Made by a program: the position numbers and the translations under genes
Assembly (NCBI RefSeq): GCF_014839805.1
Contig: NC_051142.1
Location: forward strand, 19,624,589 to 19,688,588
DNA from: Manduca sexta
Taxonomy: Eukaryota > Arthropoda > Insecta > Lepidoptera > Sphingidae
Direction of reading: 5' to 3'
Length of the DNA stretch: 64,000 nt
The notes under the pieces: model-generated
What the model was told of the DNA's origin: nothing
The model's input: only the letters and a program-made list of their open reading frames with translations
Database searches by the model: none
Shown: positions 44,813-56,055 of the stretch, piece after piece
Position numbering within the stretch: position 1 is the stretch's first letter
Layout: every line of letters starts with the position of its first letter

Positions 44813-45385
44813 TTGCGGGCATGGTCGATGAAACGGGAACATAGCGAGGTTTGCTCCTTGGATAGGGATACCGTTTGACAGGCATGCTAAAATTGAAATA
44901 GGCATGCGAGTTGCAACAGACATACGTCTAAGATAAGCATTTTAAAAAAATATTGACTGATAAATGTCAATTTTAACCTTAAAAAGAGCATAAGTACTTT
45001 TCCAATTATTACCTACAGATTATTAAGTTGGACAGGCATGCCCTATTTATAAATGGTAACCCTATACTCGGTAATGGAAATAAACTATGGCACCGACTCG
45101 TACCCGATCTCAGTAAAGAAAAGGAATAACAATTACAACAAATTCTTTCATGCATTAATAAATTCAATTTACAATGACGCAGTAACATTGTGGTGCGTGA
45201 GACGCGATCATTATCCATTGTCCCGGAGGATTCATCCCGGGGTCCCTCTATTCGGTTTCGGCAATTCCCGTGACAAACTGCACTGGGGTTTTTATTGTGA
45301 ACGGAGAAGCGTCGCATGTCCAAAGAACTTGACCATAAAGTACCTATAGTGTTTGATATTAAGCATTTGGAGTTATAATGCCATT
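44813..45385. other. Unassigned; overlapping open frames on both strands
   Basis: The longest frame in the window (139 codons, minus, 45009-45428) and a 98-codon plus frame overlap here. Neither has recognisable motifs, and the minus frame starts inside a SINE. Confidence 0.35.
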
Positions 45386-45632
45386 TGATTGCCTCGCTGT
45401 TGTAGTGTGTGTGTGATACGCTTGCCATGATGAGTTCTAGGGTACGATCATGTAATCTGGAAGGTATATTGGAGTTTTCTATTCAATATCAGCTTGGAGT
45501 ATGGAACTGTGCTCGGTAAATAGTAAGATACCTTTCAGTCGCTCCCTATTACATGTAAGTGGGGACCTAAGAACTGTTGAAATTTTATACACATTAACCT
45601 ACTCCGAAAAAGGGTGAGATATGGTATGCTAT
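45386..45632 (+). repeat. Family C SINE, divergent subfamily
   Basis: GATTGCCTCGCTGTTGTAG head, TATCAGCTTGGAGTATGG, GCTCGGTAAATAGTAAG, CGAAAAAGGGTGAGATATG. It shares the GCTCGGTAAATA variant with 16635-16860. Confidence 0.65.
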
Positions 45633-46228
45633 ATATATCATGTAAATAGATATTATTGATATTAAACCTTTAGATGCCCTTTCGGTAATACAAGCGTACT
45701 GTTACGTAAACATTGTAATGATACATTCATTAGCTGACGCCATAATGCGTCAAGTAACAATACACAAACATCCCAGTAATTTGTACTGTCAAATATTTGT
45801 CATAACCATTCCGTTCACTACATTCATTCACTCATTCACTTTTCCTCAAACAACACATTAATGATGTCGTGTATTAATGTCCGCCGTCTTTTCTATTCCA
45901 TTTGCGGACCCCACGGCGGAGCCGGCCCACGGTTTTCATATGTCGCTTGGTAGTCACGGGACCCATGGGCAGGGACGTACTCGGGGTTTTATTTACACTG
46001 TAAAAGAAAAAGTCTCATTTGCAATAAGCTATTGTGGAAGTTTATAGCGTTATTATTTGACGTTTGCTCATTCGGATTTAAGTCCAAGATTCCTAGGTTA
46101 TTTAGTGTAGGTTATGTAGGTTTTATTAGTGTTTCGTTTTGTACAATATAGAATCGTCTTAGTAATAAATGCATTGTATCACGTGCAATTGATTCATCGA
46201 TTTGCGGCATATTATTTACTATGTCAAT
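45633..46228. other. Unassigned; GC-rich patch
   Basis: A patch at 45890-45985 (GGACCCCACGGCGGAGCC) is GC-rich. No gene or repeat is recognised. Confidence 0.35.
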
Positions 46229-46410
46229 TAATATCAGCTCTGTATAATATATTGTCCCACTGCTGGGCACGGGCCTTTTTTACTTCTGAGAGAGATAAGG
46301 CTTAAGTTCACCACGCTGGCGTAGTGCGTATTGGCAGACTTCACATACCCTCAAAATTATTAAAGAGAATACCGCATTTATGCTGTTTTCTTCACTTGCG
46401 GCATTAAATG
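46229..46410 (-). repeat. Family B SINE, reverse, diverged
   Basis: Reverse: ATATCAGCTCTGTATAATAT, CACTGCTGGGCACGGGCC, CCACGCTGGCGTAGTGCG, GACTTCACATACCCTCAAAA. The head is missing. Confidence 0.82.
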
Positions 46411-46809
46411 TCTTAAATGTTTTATGTTAATACAAATACAGTTAATAACCCAAAATGACTTAGTACTATACATCACAAATTTCCTTTACAAAGTTATTTA
46501 ATTCGAATGTTGTTTTAACCAGGTATATTACAATAATTTCCCCTACATCATCTTAGATTTAAGGCGTTCGTCCCCCAACCGATTCCTAACATACGGCCCT
46601 GTTCACCCCACGCAACCCCTAATAATTCCACCCCTTATTGGTGATAAATGACGTACGACGGAGACGCGATTAAATGTTAATATTGTTAGTTGGGATTGCT
46701 GTGCGTGTTGAGACCGTCGGTGGTTGTTTTTGTTATGGCCTGATGGAATTGATAGATATCAGGCATATAGTTGTATCACTGTTGGGCACTGAAGCTTTAT
46801 GTGTGGACT
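46411..46809. other. Unassigned stretch
   Basis: A C-rich block at about 46565-46640 is unlike the repeats around it. Confidence 0.35.
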
Positions 46810-46912
46810 TTAAGGTTATAGCTTAAGGTCCATTTTCATACATTTTGTTTCACCTTTAATCTGGGTAGTGAAACAAAATGTATGAAAAATGGACCTTAAG
46901 CTATAACCTTAA
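46810..46912. mobile_element. Family G MITE, core-deleted hairpin with TTAA flanks
   Basis: The arms 46812-46853 and 46868-46910 are reverse complements over 42 bp with a single one-base indel, around a 14-base loop. TTAA is present at both edges (46810-46813, 46909-46912). Compared with 21632-21893, the core and the inner end of the right arm are deleted. A near-perfect hairpin of this size could give dsRNA if transcribed. Confidence 0.88.
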
Positions 46913-46948
46913 ATCCAATAACAGCTTAACGGGGTTAGCTATATTTCC

Positions 46949-47125
46949 TAGTTGTAGAATATATTTTATATCCGCCCGGATAGCGACCACCGTGCACAAT
47001 GTGTTAAAACCCGCCGTAGTGGCCTACGTAAGTGTGTCGCGTTCCAGGATCGGCCTGTGTATATCCGGTTGCAACAGGGCGACATAATTGTGTCGACTGT
47101 CGAGAGGGAATCATCTCTCATCAGC
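46949..47125 (+). repeat. Family A repeat, end missing
   Basis: GTAGAATATATTTTATATCC, GGATAGCGACCACCGTGCAC, GTAAGTGTGTCGCGTTCC, CATAATTGTGTCGACTGTCG; stops at ATCATCTCTCATCAG. Confidence 0.82.
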
Positions 47126-48687
47126 AATCTCAACAAATAAAGAAATACACTAGTAAGCCAACGAGGAGACTGCTATTTCAGCTAACAATTGCCGAATTTC
47201 TCATTCATCGGTTCTTTATCGATCATTTATAGAGACTTATAAAGTATTATGATACTTTTATTATATTTTGAGTTTTTAATCGAACGATTATTCTAATTTA
47301 TCTATAAATATAATTGTAGAATTGTAGTTTTTGTCGGCATACCACGCCAAAGTCTTTCATAGGATTTATAATCTATTCAAATCCGCAAGTCCGCCCAAAC
47401 CATTAATTCACACCATTACTGTATTATATAATATTACTACCACTGAAATGGAATAAGCCTCAATCCACTTTCCACTTAGCCTGGAGCGGAATGGCAGATT
47501 TACCATGTTGTCAAAATTCTTGTGTAGAATATAGATTGTAGGTTTCCTCACCATGTTTCTTGCGTCGATAAAGTAAGCGATAATTGACCAAGGATAATGG
47601 CTATTACTAATCAACAGCAAATTTTAGCTTACGTTGTATTTATAATTTGAGAATGTTACCAATATAAATTCATAAATCATTTTATAATTGTATGAAGTAA
47701 AGTGCATACAATAAATCATACAAAATTATCAACAATATGGCGCCAAATTAAAAAGGACCTTTTCGCCGCCATCCGTCACGGGGACCCCCTAAAGGGAACA
47801 ACAAAAGTCGAAATCTCAATCAATTACGTGGCTAACTATTGTGACTTGCATTTTTGACCCCAATTTCGGCTGTCTAGTTTAAGTTTTGCGGTGTTCACGC
47901 TGGTGCGGCGAAACGCGGCGTTTTTGACGCTTTAAAACAGTTTTTAGTGGCTCAAAGGTACGTAATAGGTGGTGAGCAACAATTTGCCTGAATAAAGATT
48001 ACTTGTATTACAAAGTTTTTATTATTACCATTAAAAATAAAATGAAGTTGGAGAATGCGTCTTAATTATTTTGAATGTAATGTCACAAACAGAAATAAAG
48101 ACTTATTGTACACCGATTCTTGGCAACTATCCAGATAGACTCTCGCCTATAGACCTCCAGCAGTTAATGCCTCAAAAATACGAATGTTTTCCGCTCAAAA
48201 TTTGTCTCTACGCTTTTATATTCTATAACTTCTCACATATTCCATTTTAATCTACTGTAAGTTGACTTTATCCTACATTGAATCAAACGCTGCAATAAAA
48301 ACGCCGCGTTTATTCAGTCCAGTGTGTATGTTAACTAACATAGCATATGTCGACATTGTAAACGGTCCGTCCCCGCGTTTTGTAAACTGTCAAATCATCC
48401 AATTGATTGAGATGCGCTGATAATTGTTACCACCCGTGGTTGCACGTCCAGTGATAATTTTCTTTTTTTGGATTATTCTAGTCTATTTGCTGAAAGCGTT
48501 CTTAGTACGGAAATGCTGAATATTTTATGAGTGAGTGAGTAAATCTTGGAATCATAAGTCATTATGTTTGCTTGTTGAGTATGATTTGGGAACGAATTTT
48601 GTTGTTTTATTACTGCTTTTATGATGCTAACATTTCTAGGCGAACCGGTTCTGAGAAGCAATGTGCTTTTTATACGTGCTGCTAACA
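47126..48687. other. Mostly unique sequence; family L scrap
   Basis: ACTATCCAGATAGACTCTCG and ATAGACCTCCAGCAGTTAA at 48128-48168 are a decayed family L end. A block at 47740-47960 is GC-richer and matches nothing else here. AAACGCGGCGTTTTT (about 47913) recurs as its exact reverse complement at about 48297. Confidence 0.4.
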
Positions 48688-48906
48688 TCACTGCACCTGA
48701 TATGTGGAGTAGGATCCAATATAATATAAACAACGAGAGATGACTACCTTCGGCAGTTGACACAATTATGCCGGCCTGTTGGAACCGGATAAACACAGGC
48801 TGATCCCGGAACGCGACACACTTACGTGAGCCACTATAGCAGCTTTAACAACTTGCGTAGAGTGGTCGCTATCCGGGCGGATATCAAATATATCCTACCA
48901 CCAGCA
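48688..48906 (-). repeat. Family A repeat, full length, reverse
   Basis: CACTGCACCTGATATGTGG, CGGCAGTTGACACAATTATG, GGAACGCGACACACTTACG, GTGGTCGCTATCCGGGCGG, TATATCCTACCACCAGC. Confidence 0.85.
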
Positions 48907-49303
48907 ACTGCATGCACTGTTGTGTTCCGGTTCGAAGGGCTTTTTAACCGGTGCCATCACTTGATGACGTGCCAAGGTGATAAGTGCAGTACAATCCCAC
49001 GCAGTGCTTTGTAACTCAGGTAGTCTTGTACTACTGTTTATGTGCAGTCGTAACGCTTGCCATCAGGCGAGCTACTCGCTCTAGTATTGTCATAAAGCAG
49101 CTGACAGGCCGAACGCATTGCAAACCGCCAGTCCCCATGCACAAACCGCCGAGTCATCTAATTGATTCAGATGTAATTATAACCGACTGTGGATAATGCT
49201 GTCGTGTAGGCCGTGGCCTGTTACGTCATTTCATTTCCTTGGAGCTTTTTAATCCACTAATTGCAGATTACAATCGCAAACAAATGCAGTATTGATGAGT
49301 GGC

Positions 49304-49396
49304 CACTGCTTCAGTGGCGTGGTTGTATTGCGCCGTTATTGTTATGCTGAAGTTTCAGGTTCGATGTCCAGGTCGGGTAAATTGTGTTAATTTATT
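49304..49396 (+). repeat. Family C SINE, head only
   Basis: CACTGCTTCAGTGGCGTGG (A-box region) and CAGGTTCGATGTCCAGGTCG (B-box region). The body is lost; it is followed directly by a family E start. Confidence 0.7.
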
Positions 49397-49401
49397 TATT
49401 A

Positions 49402-50255
49402 TTAGCTTCCGCCCGCAGCTTCGCCCGCGTGGATGTCGGACTTCAAAAATGCAGCCGGTCGCGAACGTTCGAGAATGTTCGTTTTACGAAGCTACTCGCT
49501 AGGTGATTCGCTAGCCTCTAGGTGCCAAGCCAGCCGCCTGCCTGTGCGTTCGCGACCTTATATATGTACATATATACAGAAATAATCCTTATAGCATGAT
49601 TCAGTATTCACGCCTGATGGCTTATTATTAGCGTATTTCATGTATAACTTTGGTGTTTCTATACCGATTTCTATGATTCTTTTTTATGGAATATTTAATA
49701 ATGTTAACTTTTTTAATTAGGGATGACTGAGAGTGGTATAAACGTAAGAGTAGACAAATATAATGAGATAGCTTCGAACTGCTAAGCTATCGGGAGTACA
49801 CGTGTTATTGTGAGTCAACCATAAAAGATAGACATATGCTGTCGTGGAATATTTTTTACATAATTTTAAGGAGAACATTTCCGTCATACATGATTTCTGT
49901 GTAGCTTTAACCATTAAGGTTGCACACGCGACAGAAGCTTAAAAAATGGAGTAACTTCTCCCGTTTTCCCAACATTTCCCTTCACTGCTCTGCTCCTATT
50001 AATTGTAGCGTGATGAAAAGTACACTATATCCAGCTCAGGAGTATGAAAAACAATTGTACCAAGTTTTATTAAAATCCGTCGAGTAGTTTTTGTTTCTAT
50101 AACGGTTATACAGACAGACAGACAGACAAAAATTTTACTGATTGCATTTTTGGCATCAGTATCGATCCCTAATCACCCCCTGATAGTTATTTTGGAAATA
50201 TATTTCATGTACAGAATTGACCTCTCTACAGATTTATTATAAGTATAGATGAAGA
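49402..50255 (+). repeat. Family E relic, split or composite
   Basis: The start TTAGCTTCCGCCCGCAGC with TTCGCCCGCGTGGATGTCGG (49409-49446) fits the expected 5' end. The expected continuation appears only from about 49975: GCGTGATGAAAAGTACACTA, AATCCGTCGAGTAGTTTTTG, CAGACAGACAGACAGAC, GGCATCAGTATCGATCCC. About 500 bp between may be a later insertion; its edges are not clear. Confidence 0.55.
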
Positions 50256-50436
50256 TAGATAGATATAGATAGATTAGGTACAGTTACAGACTACAGATTA
50301 AACAAATATAAGATCATCTACACAAAAAAAGTGAGTCTGAAGCCTTATTACAACTATACACAACAATTAGCAATTGCGCAGCGTTCGGGAAACTTCGCGA
50401 CGTCTTCTAGTCCAAAATACCTCAGTGCCTTAATTC

Positions 50437-50524
50437 GAGTCGCTAGATGCAGGCCGCTTCCAACAGGTCGACGCGGAGATCCTTGGGGGAAGCCTATGTT
50501 CAGCAGTGGACTGCCTGTGGCTGA
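50437..50524 (+). pseudogene. Non-LTR retrotransposon RT, C-terminal relic with nonsense
   Basis: The plus frame reads SR, stop, MQAASNRSTRRSLGEAY, VQQWTACG, stop (50522-50524), followed by ATGATGATG. The stop after SR is TAG where sister copies have the tryptophan of (S)xWM, so a single G-to-A change would explain it. It is the last about 28 residues of the endonuclease/RT ORF, the same family as 22415 and 28348. Confidence 0.78.
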
Positions 50525-52630
50525 GATGATGATGACAACAATTAACTTAAGCGGTAGCACTGTACGAAATACAATATGATCAGACTGAAAGGAATTTAAA
50601 ATAAAATAATTATTAATTACAGTTTTTTTTAGTTGGGCTTTTTTGAAAGAAGCAAAACCAATGTTAAATATATCGAAGTTCATACGGATGTTATTATATG
50701 AATTGCACATTCTAATGAAGAGGTTAGGTGTAGTAGTATCAGCCCGGAATTTGTACCCGTTATGGAGGTTGGTTAGGTTAAAAATACACGTTTAAAATAT
50801 AGAAAGGAACCCGGCTTCCGACCTGTATACAAGCCGTCGCTGAAAACATAAGTTAAAGAGAATGGTAAGTTTAAACTAACCCCGCAATAAACCCATTGGA
50901 CTACTAATTATAAAGGGGCAACATCAAAGCTTTCACACGTCACTGTGCAACTCGTAAATCTGACTTTCCGCGAAACGGCCGGGCGTTAAATTTAATAGTT
51001 CACTCCGTCTTTTTCTAGCCTTTGTCTAAGTTAATTTATGTTTGTACTACTATAGGATGTGAGAGTGTCTTGTCTGTGTATTGAATTAAAAGAAAATATA
51101 TATATTACCACCGGCGTTGGTTCAGGAGATGAGTAGGCGTGAAACGAAAGGTCGCAAGTTCGAACTCCGTTGAATCAAATGTTTGTGTGGACGGTACATA
51201 CTTAATTTTGTGTCAGCTCTAAATATATATTGTGAAATCCATTGCTATAATTGATATTCATGACTTAACTTAAGCGTGGAGTCAGCAATATGCTTTAATG
51301 TTGAAGAATTTAACGATTTCCAATAATTGTTAAAATTTAAAAAATATCCAGGCGAGGCAACGCGCGAAGTCGAGTCAATACACAGCGACATCAAAAGCTT
51401 TTACACGTTGCGGTTGAACTAATAAATCCGTGTTTTGGCGAAACGACTGCGGTGGCCCGTTTTAATAGTTTTTACCTTTTTGTTTTTTAAACCGTTTTTC
51501 ACCGCAGTGTATGTGTTATATTACTTGTTTTTGCTGTTGTTTATAGAGGTGAGTTTTTATAGCTTTAATCCATACAAGCATGCGGGCAGTTTGATGGTAA
51601 CTGGCAAGTGACCACTCAAACATCTTTACAGAACTTCACAATCATATCCTTATGAAACAGGACATAATCGTCTATCATATTGCTAGTAGGACTACGATGA
51701 ACCATAAAGTATAACTATTCGAGTTACCACCGCATAGCAACCCCTTTCTACGATATTGCGGTTTAAATTAAAACTTGCAGCATGGTCATTGTGTCGATGC
51801 ATAATTTTCATTTGATCGATTATTGTTTAATGTAATAAAATCAATCTTGTCTTACCTGTTAATTAATAAACATTGCACTAATATATAAATAGATTTTTTA
51901 ACAAATTCCCGATCGCGTAAACATAACTGTCACAAAACTTCTTTTTTTTATATAAATATTGTAAATATGGATCCGTATGCGAACGAAGCGACGTGCGCGT
52001 TGCATTGCGCCACATAAATATCAATAGCATCGTGTAAAATGATAAGTGCAATTTTTCAGTGTCGCATAAAATGCACTTTACGTGTCGCGAGTAGAGATGG
52101 GAAGCGATGGCCGAATCGGAATCGGATAGTTGAAATCAATTTGATAGTACTCGAACGATTAGTAGAGCTTTCCGATTTTAGATGCAACTGGAGAATTGCG
52201 CACGGATCATTTACGTTACGCGAACTATTATATAGTTAGAAATATAAACTAGAAATCCAATTACCACCAGAATTCTCCATATACTATTTTCTGATTTTTT
52301 GGGTAAAAATATTAGAATATTGTAAAACATTGTGTACTAAAAGTATTGAATTATAACACGAATGAAATCGGATTCCAATATAGTTGATGCTGACGAGACA
52401 GGTAACGTCTCTACGTCGTGTACAATGTAGTGCCATGTTGCAGTAACGCTGGGGAATCGTTCACGTCGCGATGTGACCAGGCTTTTGATGCCATATAATA
52501 AATTCATATGAATTTTTAATAAACGTCCTGTCCCGCTCGTATTTTTTTCCACGTATGGGGAAAACTGTAAAATATATGCGGTTGTACGCGTGGTACTGAT
52601 CACGTAGATGAATAGCTTGAGTTTATTTTG
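50525..52630. other. Mostly unassigned; diverged direct repeat
   Basis: 50921-51000 and 51388-51470 are diverged direct repeats (ACATCAAAGCTTTCACACG versus ACATCAAAAGCTTTTACACG; both then share CGAAACG and TTTAATAGTT). A possible tRNA-like SINE head lies at 51112-51180 (GTCGCAAGTTCGAACTCC). A family C scrap is at 50735-50750. Confidence 0.45.
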
Positions 52631-52631
52631 C

Positions 52632-52760
52632 ACTAGTTTTTGCCCGCGACTTCGCTCGGGATAAAAAGTAGCCTAAGGCACTCAGGAGCAATGTAGCTTC
52701 CTATTAGTGAAAGAATTTCAATAAATTCCCTTAACTGATTAACCCATAAAAACGTACAGG
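52632..52760 (+). repeat. Family E relic, 5' part
   Basis: ACTAGTTTTTGCCCGCGACT, TCGCTCGGGATAAAAAGTAG, ATGTAGCTTCCTATTAGTG; the 3' part is too diverged to bound. Confidence 0.6.
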
Positions 52761-52864
52761 ATCACAAACATTGATCTTTACAATATAAGTATATTATAAA
52801 GAGGGAAAGGTATTCCTACTCTAAAAATAAATATATTTTACAGTAGGAAGAAGTAAAAGATCTA

Positions 52865-53102
52865 CCCCCTTATTCATAGATGTCATTTATCTAAGGACTG
52901 AGCATCGCAGTGATAACAAGTCTGTTTTTCAGCTTTGTTTTTCTGACAGCCAACTAAATTCAAGTTGTATCTCAATATTAGCCAATCACAGAGGCTCTAT
53001 GTCTATGCACTGCGAAGGCTGCCATGCCGTCAGCACTGAGAAACAGACTTGTTATCACACCAAAGATAGAGCTTAGATAAATAACGTCTATGAATAAGGG
53101 GG
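52865..53102. mobile_element. MITE with long imperfect inverted ends
   Basis: The ends CCCCCTTATTCATAGA and its exact reverse complement, then matching ATTTATCTAAG and GTGATAACAAGTCTGTTT blocks, give about 68-bp terminal inverted repeats with an unpaired stretch of about 13 bp. A 3-bp CTA occurs directly outside both ends (52862-52864, 53103-53105), compatible with a PIF/Harbinger-type duplication but possibly chance. The core has no coding. Confidence 0.82.
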
Positions 53103-53119
53103 CTAGTTTGTAAGTCCAA

Positions 53120-53240
53120 ACAATTTCTTGTTAATGCGTGATGTCTTAAGAGCCGAAATATTTTCACTTTTCTGATCTGGAGATTAAACTCATGGCCTCA
53201 GTCAAAGCACACCGTCTGAAGACCGACGAGCCAACGAAAG
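53120..53240 (-). repeat. Possible tRNA-like SINE head
   Basis: The minus strand reads TTGGCTCGTCGGTCTTCAGA, then TGAGTTTAATCTCCAGATC, weakly like pol III A and B boxes. It is degraded; only one copy is seen. Confidence 0.25.
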
Positions 53241-53360
53241 TGAATTTAACTATTAAAACATTTAAAAACTATTTTTACTTGAACATCTTGATTAATTCAA
53301 TTTAGTTTTTGTTCTCGCCGTCACTGCTGCCCGCAGGCGGTGCGCCGCGATTGTATCGAC

Positions 53361-53412
53361 TTTATCCCGGTATGTAAGCCCGTAATCCCAGGATTTGCGG
53401 GATCCCGGGCTG
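53361..53412. promoter_or_regulatory. TAATCC/ATCCCGGG motif island
   Basis: CTTTATCCCGG (about 53360), TAATCC (53383-53388), AGGATT and GGGATCCCGGG lie within 52 bp of a GC-rich patch (53310-53450). It resembles the island at 25600 and that at 55018. TAATCC is bound by K50 homeodomain proteins; function here is inference. Confidence 0.25.
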
Positions 53413-53627
53413 GACGGCGAGTGTGCGGGTCCCGCGGCGTGTTTCATATGCTAGTGCGAAGTGGTTTTGTGGTGTTTTCGTTGTTTTTTCGTTTGTTAAT
53501 ACTCTTTTAAAACCATATTTTTGCGGGGCTGATATTAATAGCTTTCGAAAAGGATTATGGCTGTTAGCTAGACCTTCTTGTATTGAAGGGTATTATTTTA
53601 ATGCTTTAATATTCATGATATATTGAC

Positions 53628-53945
53628 GCGGTGATAGCCTAGTTGGTTGTGGAACGGACTGCCAAGACGAATGTCCGCAGGTTCAAATCCCACGGGCATA
53701 CACCTTCTCTTTTCAAAAATCATGTGTTTATTCTTTGTGAATTTATCGTTCGCTTTAACGGTGAAGGAAAACATCGTGAGGAAACCTGCATATCTGTGAA
53801 GTTCTCTATAGGAATTTCGAAGGTGTGTGAAGTCTACCAATACGCACTAGGCCAGCGTGGTGGACTAAGGCCTGATCCCTCTCAGTAGTAGAGGAGGCCC
53901 GTATTCAGCAGTGGGCAAGTATATAATACAGGGCTGATATTATAT
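53628..53945 (+). repeat. Family B SINE, full length, with probable target duplication
   Basis: Head GCGGTGATAGCCTAGTTGG (exact A box), B box GGTTCAAATCC, all body blocks and tail CAGGGCTGATATTATAT. An exact 9-bp TATTCATGA lies at 53610-53618 and at 53946-53954, although 9 extra bases separate the left copy from the head. Close similarity to 23904 indicates a young copy. Confidence 0.9.
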
Positions 53946-53957
53946 TATTCATGACAT

Positions 53958-54726
53958 GCTATAGCCCCTGTTCCATTAGACGCGATGGTTAAACGTGTGC
54001 CTATACTTAACAATATAGACGAGCTCAATGTTTTGTTTCTTGGCAACCCTGATTGTTTGTATATTAATAGGATAACATTAATTCGTTTCCAATCTCAAAT
54101 GCCCTTTAATAACAACTTTCTATGTCACTAATTCATTGACGTGTTAATTTTTTGAATATCTCTTAATAAATCTTTTTGACGTGATAAATGACATTGAACA
54201 ACAAAATACAAATGGCTTTTACCTCAATTGCCGACCTATGCCTCTGCCATTGTTGACGTTGGTAACCACTTATCATCGGGTGGCCGTTAGGAGACAATAA
54301 AAAAATCGATACATCAATACGTAAAGAAAAATATTTGTACCCATTTTTAATCGCATTGCGTGCACGTAGGAGTGTGAGATTTGGCATGATTTAATTTCAC
54401 ACACAAACGAAGTCCAAAAGAGCCTTAATAACGATCAAACTTAAAATAATCATGAAATGGGTTCGAATTTCGTCCACTGACCGACCACTAGTATGCCTAT
54501 AGTGTGTATCAAACCAGATTATCGCAAATATTCGCCCATATTACATCCTGGGTACAATTAAAGTTTGTTCTATTTATCCTGATTTATAGTGGAAATGGTG
54601 GGTAAGTTGCTAGAATGGCGACATATTGAGTACATTACGGTTACATAGTACAATGCAGTACAAATATTAAATATTTCATATTCATATTATACAAGCCTAC
54701 AAATAAATATGGTCGTAACATCTTTA
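53958..54726. other. Unassigned stretch
   Basis: No supported gene or repeat. Confidence 0.4.
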
Positions 54727-54930
54727 CTCTTACTAATAATATAAATGTGAAAGTTTGTGAATAAGTTTGATTAAAGTAAGCTCAGATACTGCTGAATGGA
54801 TTACGATGAAATGTTATACAGATAGACCTTATCTTGGTTAAGAATTTAGGCTATTATCGCGAAAAATCACATAGATTTTTCACGTAGGCAAAGCGTCGAG
54901 CAACATAGTCCTTCGTATTTTTAGACTAGT
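54727..54930 (+). repeat. Family E relic
   Basis: TTACTAATAATATAAATGTG, GCTGAATGGATTACGATGAA and CACGTAGGCAAAGCGTCGAG, the decayed start, middle and end of the 23327-type element. Confidence 0.65.
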
Positions 54931-55017
54931 ACGGATCCGACACTTCCTTCGTCACCCGTATCACAATCAGTAATTTGTGCGCATATAGATAAACGGACGG
55001 CGCCCGTGCGCTCCCAC

Positions 55018-55062
55018 TAATCCCGGGAACTGTGCGTGCTATCGCCCATAATCCCGGGATTA
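55018..55062. promoter_or_regulatory. TAATCCCGGGATTA palindrome with a neighbouring half site
   Basis: TAATCCCGGG at 55018-55027 and a perfect 14-bp palindrome TAATCCCGGGATTA at 55049-55062, in a GC-rich patch. The palindrome holds two inverted K50-type TAATCC sites. It may be a homeodomain-bound element; unproven. Confidence 0.3.
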
Positions 55063-55846
55063 TATCGATAAATATATCACAACACTAATTAAGCTGTCCG
55101 ATTGTGGTTAAGATTAGGTTGTCTTGGAATAAGTTTTTGTAATTTTTTGGCGCGCCGTATGTCGTTTGTTTAGCGAGAGCGTTGGAAATTACTTGTGATG
55201 TTTCCGATTTGATTTGGTTGAGAAATTTCTTAAGTTCTTTTTAATGATTAATACAACATTTAAATCGGACTAGGCGTTTTCGTGAAATTAATTATAATTT
55301 AAGACCTTAGTACATTTAAATTAAGGATTAAACGAAATAAGCATCTTCAATAAATAATAACTGACATTTGCTCGTCACTACTCGTCTATACTTCGGGCTA
55401 TACTTCGTGTACATAGCTAGATTATATAATAAAAAGTTGATATCCTCTGAGCGGGAAAATAAACGCGCGTTTCGTCAACCCCATTCGAAAGGTCCATAAC
55501 GCATCTTATACATTTTTTAACCGGCCCGTCTAGACGGAACGACATTTTTATAGTTATTTGTGTAAAAAAAAAACATCGGCCACAAGCGGGCCCCCTTTTA
55601 TTTCGAGACATGAATATTTCACACCGATAGGGGTAAGTTTGAGGGTGGTTACTCGTTAAACTAATGGCTTGTGAGGAAATTCGAATTTGCTACTGTTGTA
55701 CATATAAATAATATGCAATAAGCTTTAATATGGTTTTGAAACGTTACTATAAATGTAATAATGTTAGATGTGTGTGTTCCGTTTATATTGGTATCCGCAT
55801 TGTCTATATCTGCCGCTGAGAAACATGAAAGGAATTATACACACAC
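55063..55846. other. Unassigned stretch
   Basis: No supported gene or repeat. Confidence 0.4.
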
Positions 55847-56055
55847 ACTTACGCCTTTTATCTCCGAAGGGGTAGGCAGAGGCGCAACTGGTGCACCCAC
55901 TTCCCGCCATGTGTACTCCGTCCAATGATAGGGGGCGAGCCTATCACAATAGCTGGAACAAATTCCAGATTCTGGACTGATACTGAGTAGAAAAACCCAA
56001 TATTAATTTGCCCGATCCGGGGATCAAACCTAGACCTCAGCACTGCCGTCTTACC
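55847..56055 (-). repeat. Family C SINE, reverse, head removed at a junction
   Basis: CCGAAGGGGTAGGCAGAGGC, GATAGGGGGCGAGCCTATC, TAGAAAAACCCAATATTAAT and an inverted B box (GGGGATCAAACC). The element stops at CTTACCGG, where a family A copy begins. Confidence 0.85.

Noticed and set aside
45009..45428. 139-codon minus-strand open frame, the longest in the window
   Set aside because: It begins inside a SINE C head, overlaps an open plus frame and has no recognisable motif or biased composition.
53643..53888. VERTAKTNVRRFKSHGHTP frame, similar to one at 23919
   Set aside because: Both are translations of the same SINE B head, not a protein family.
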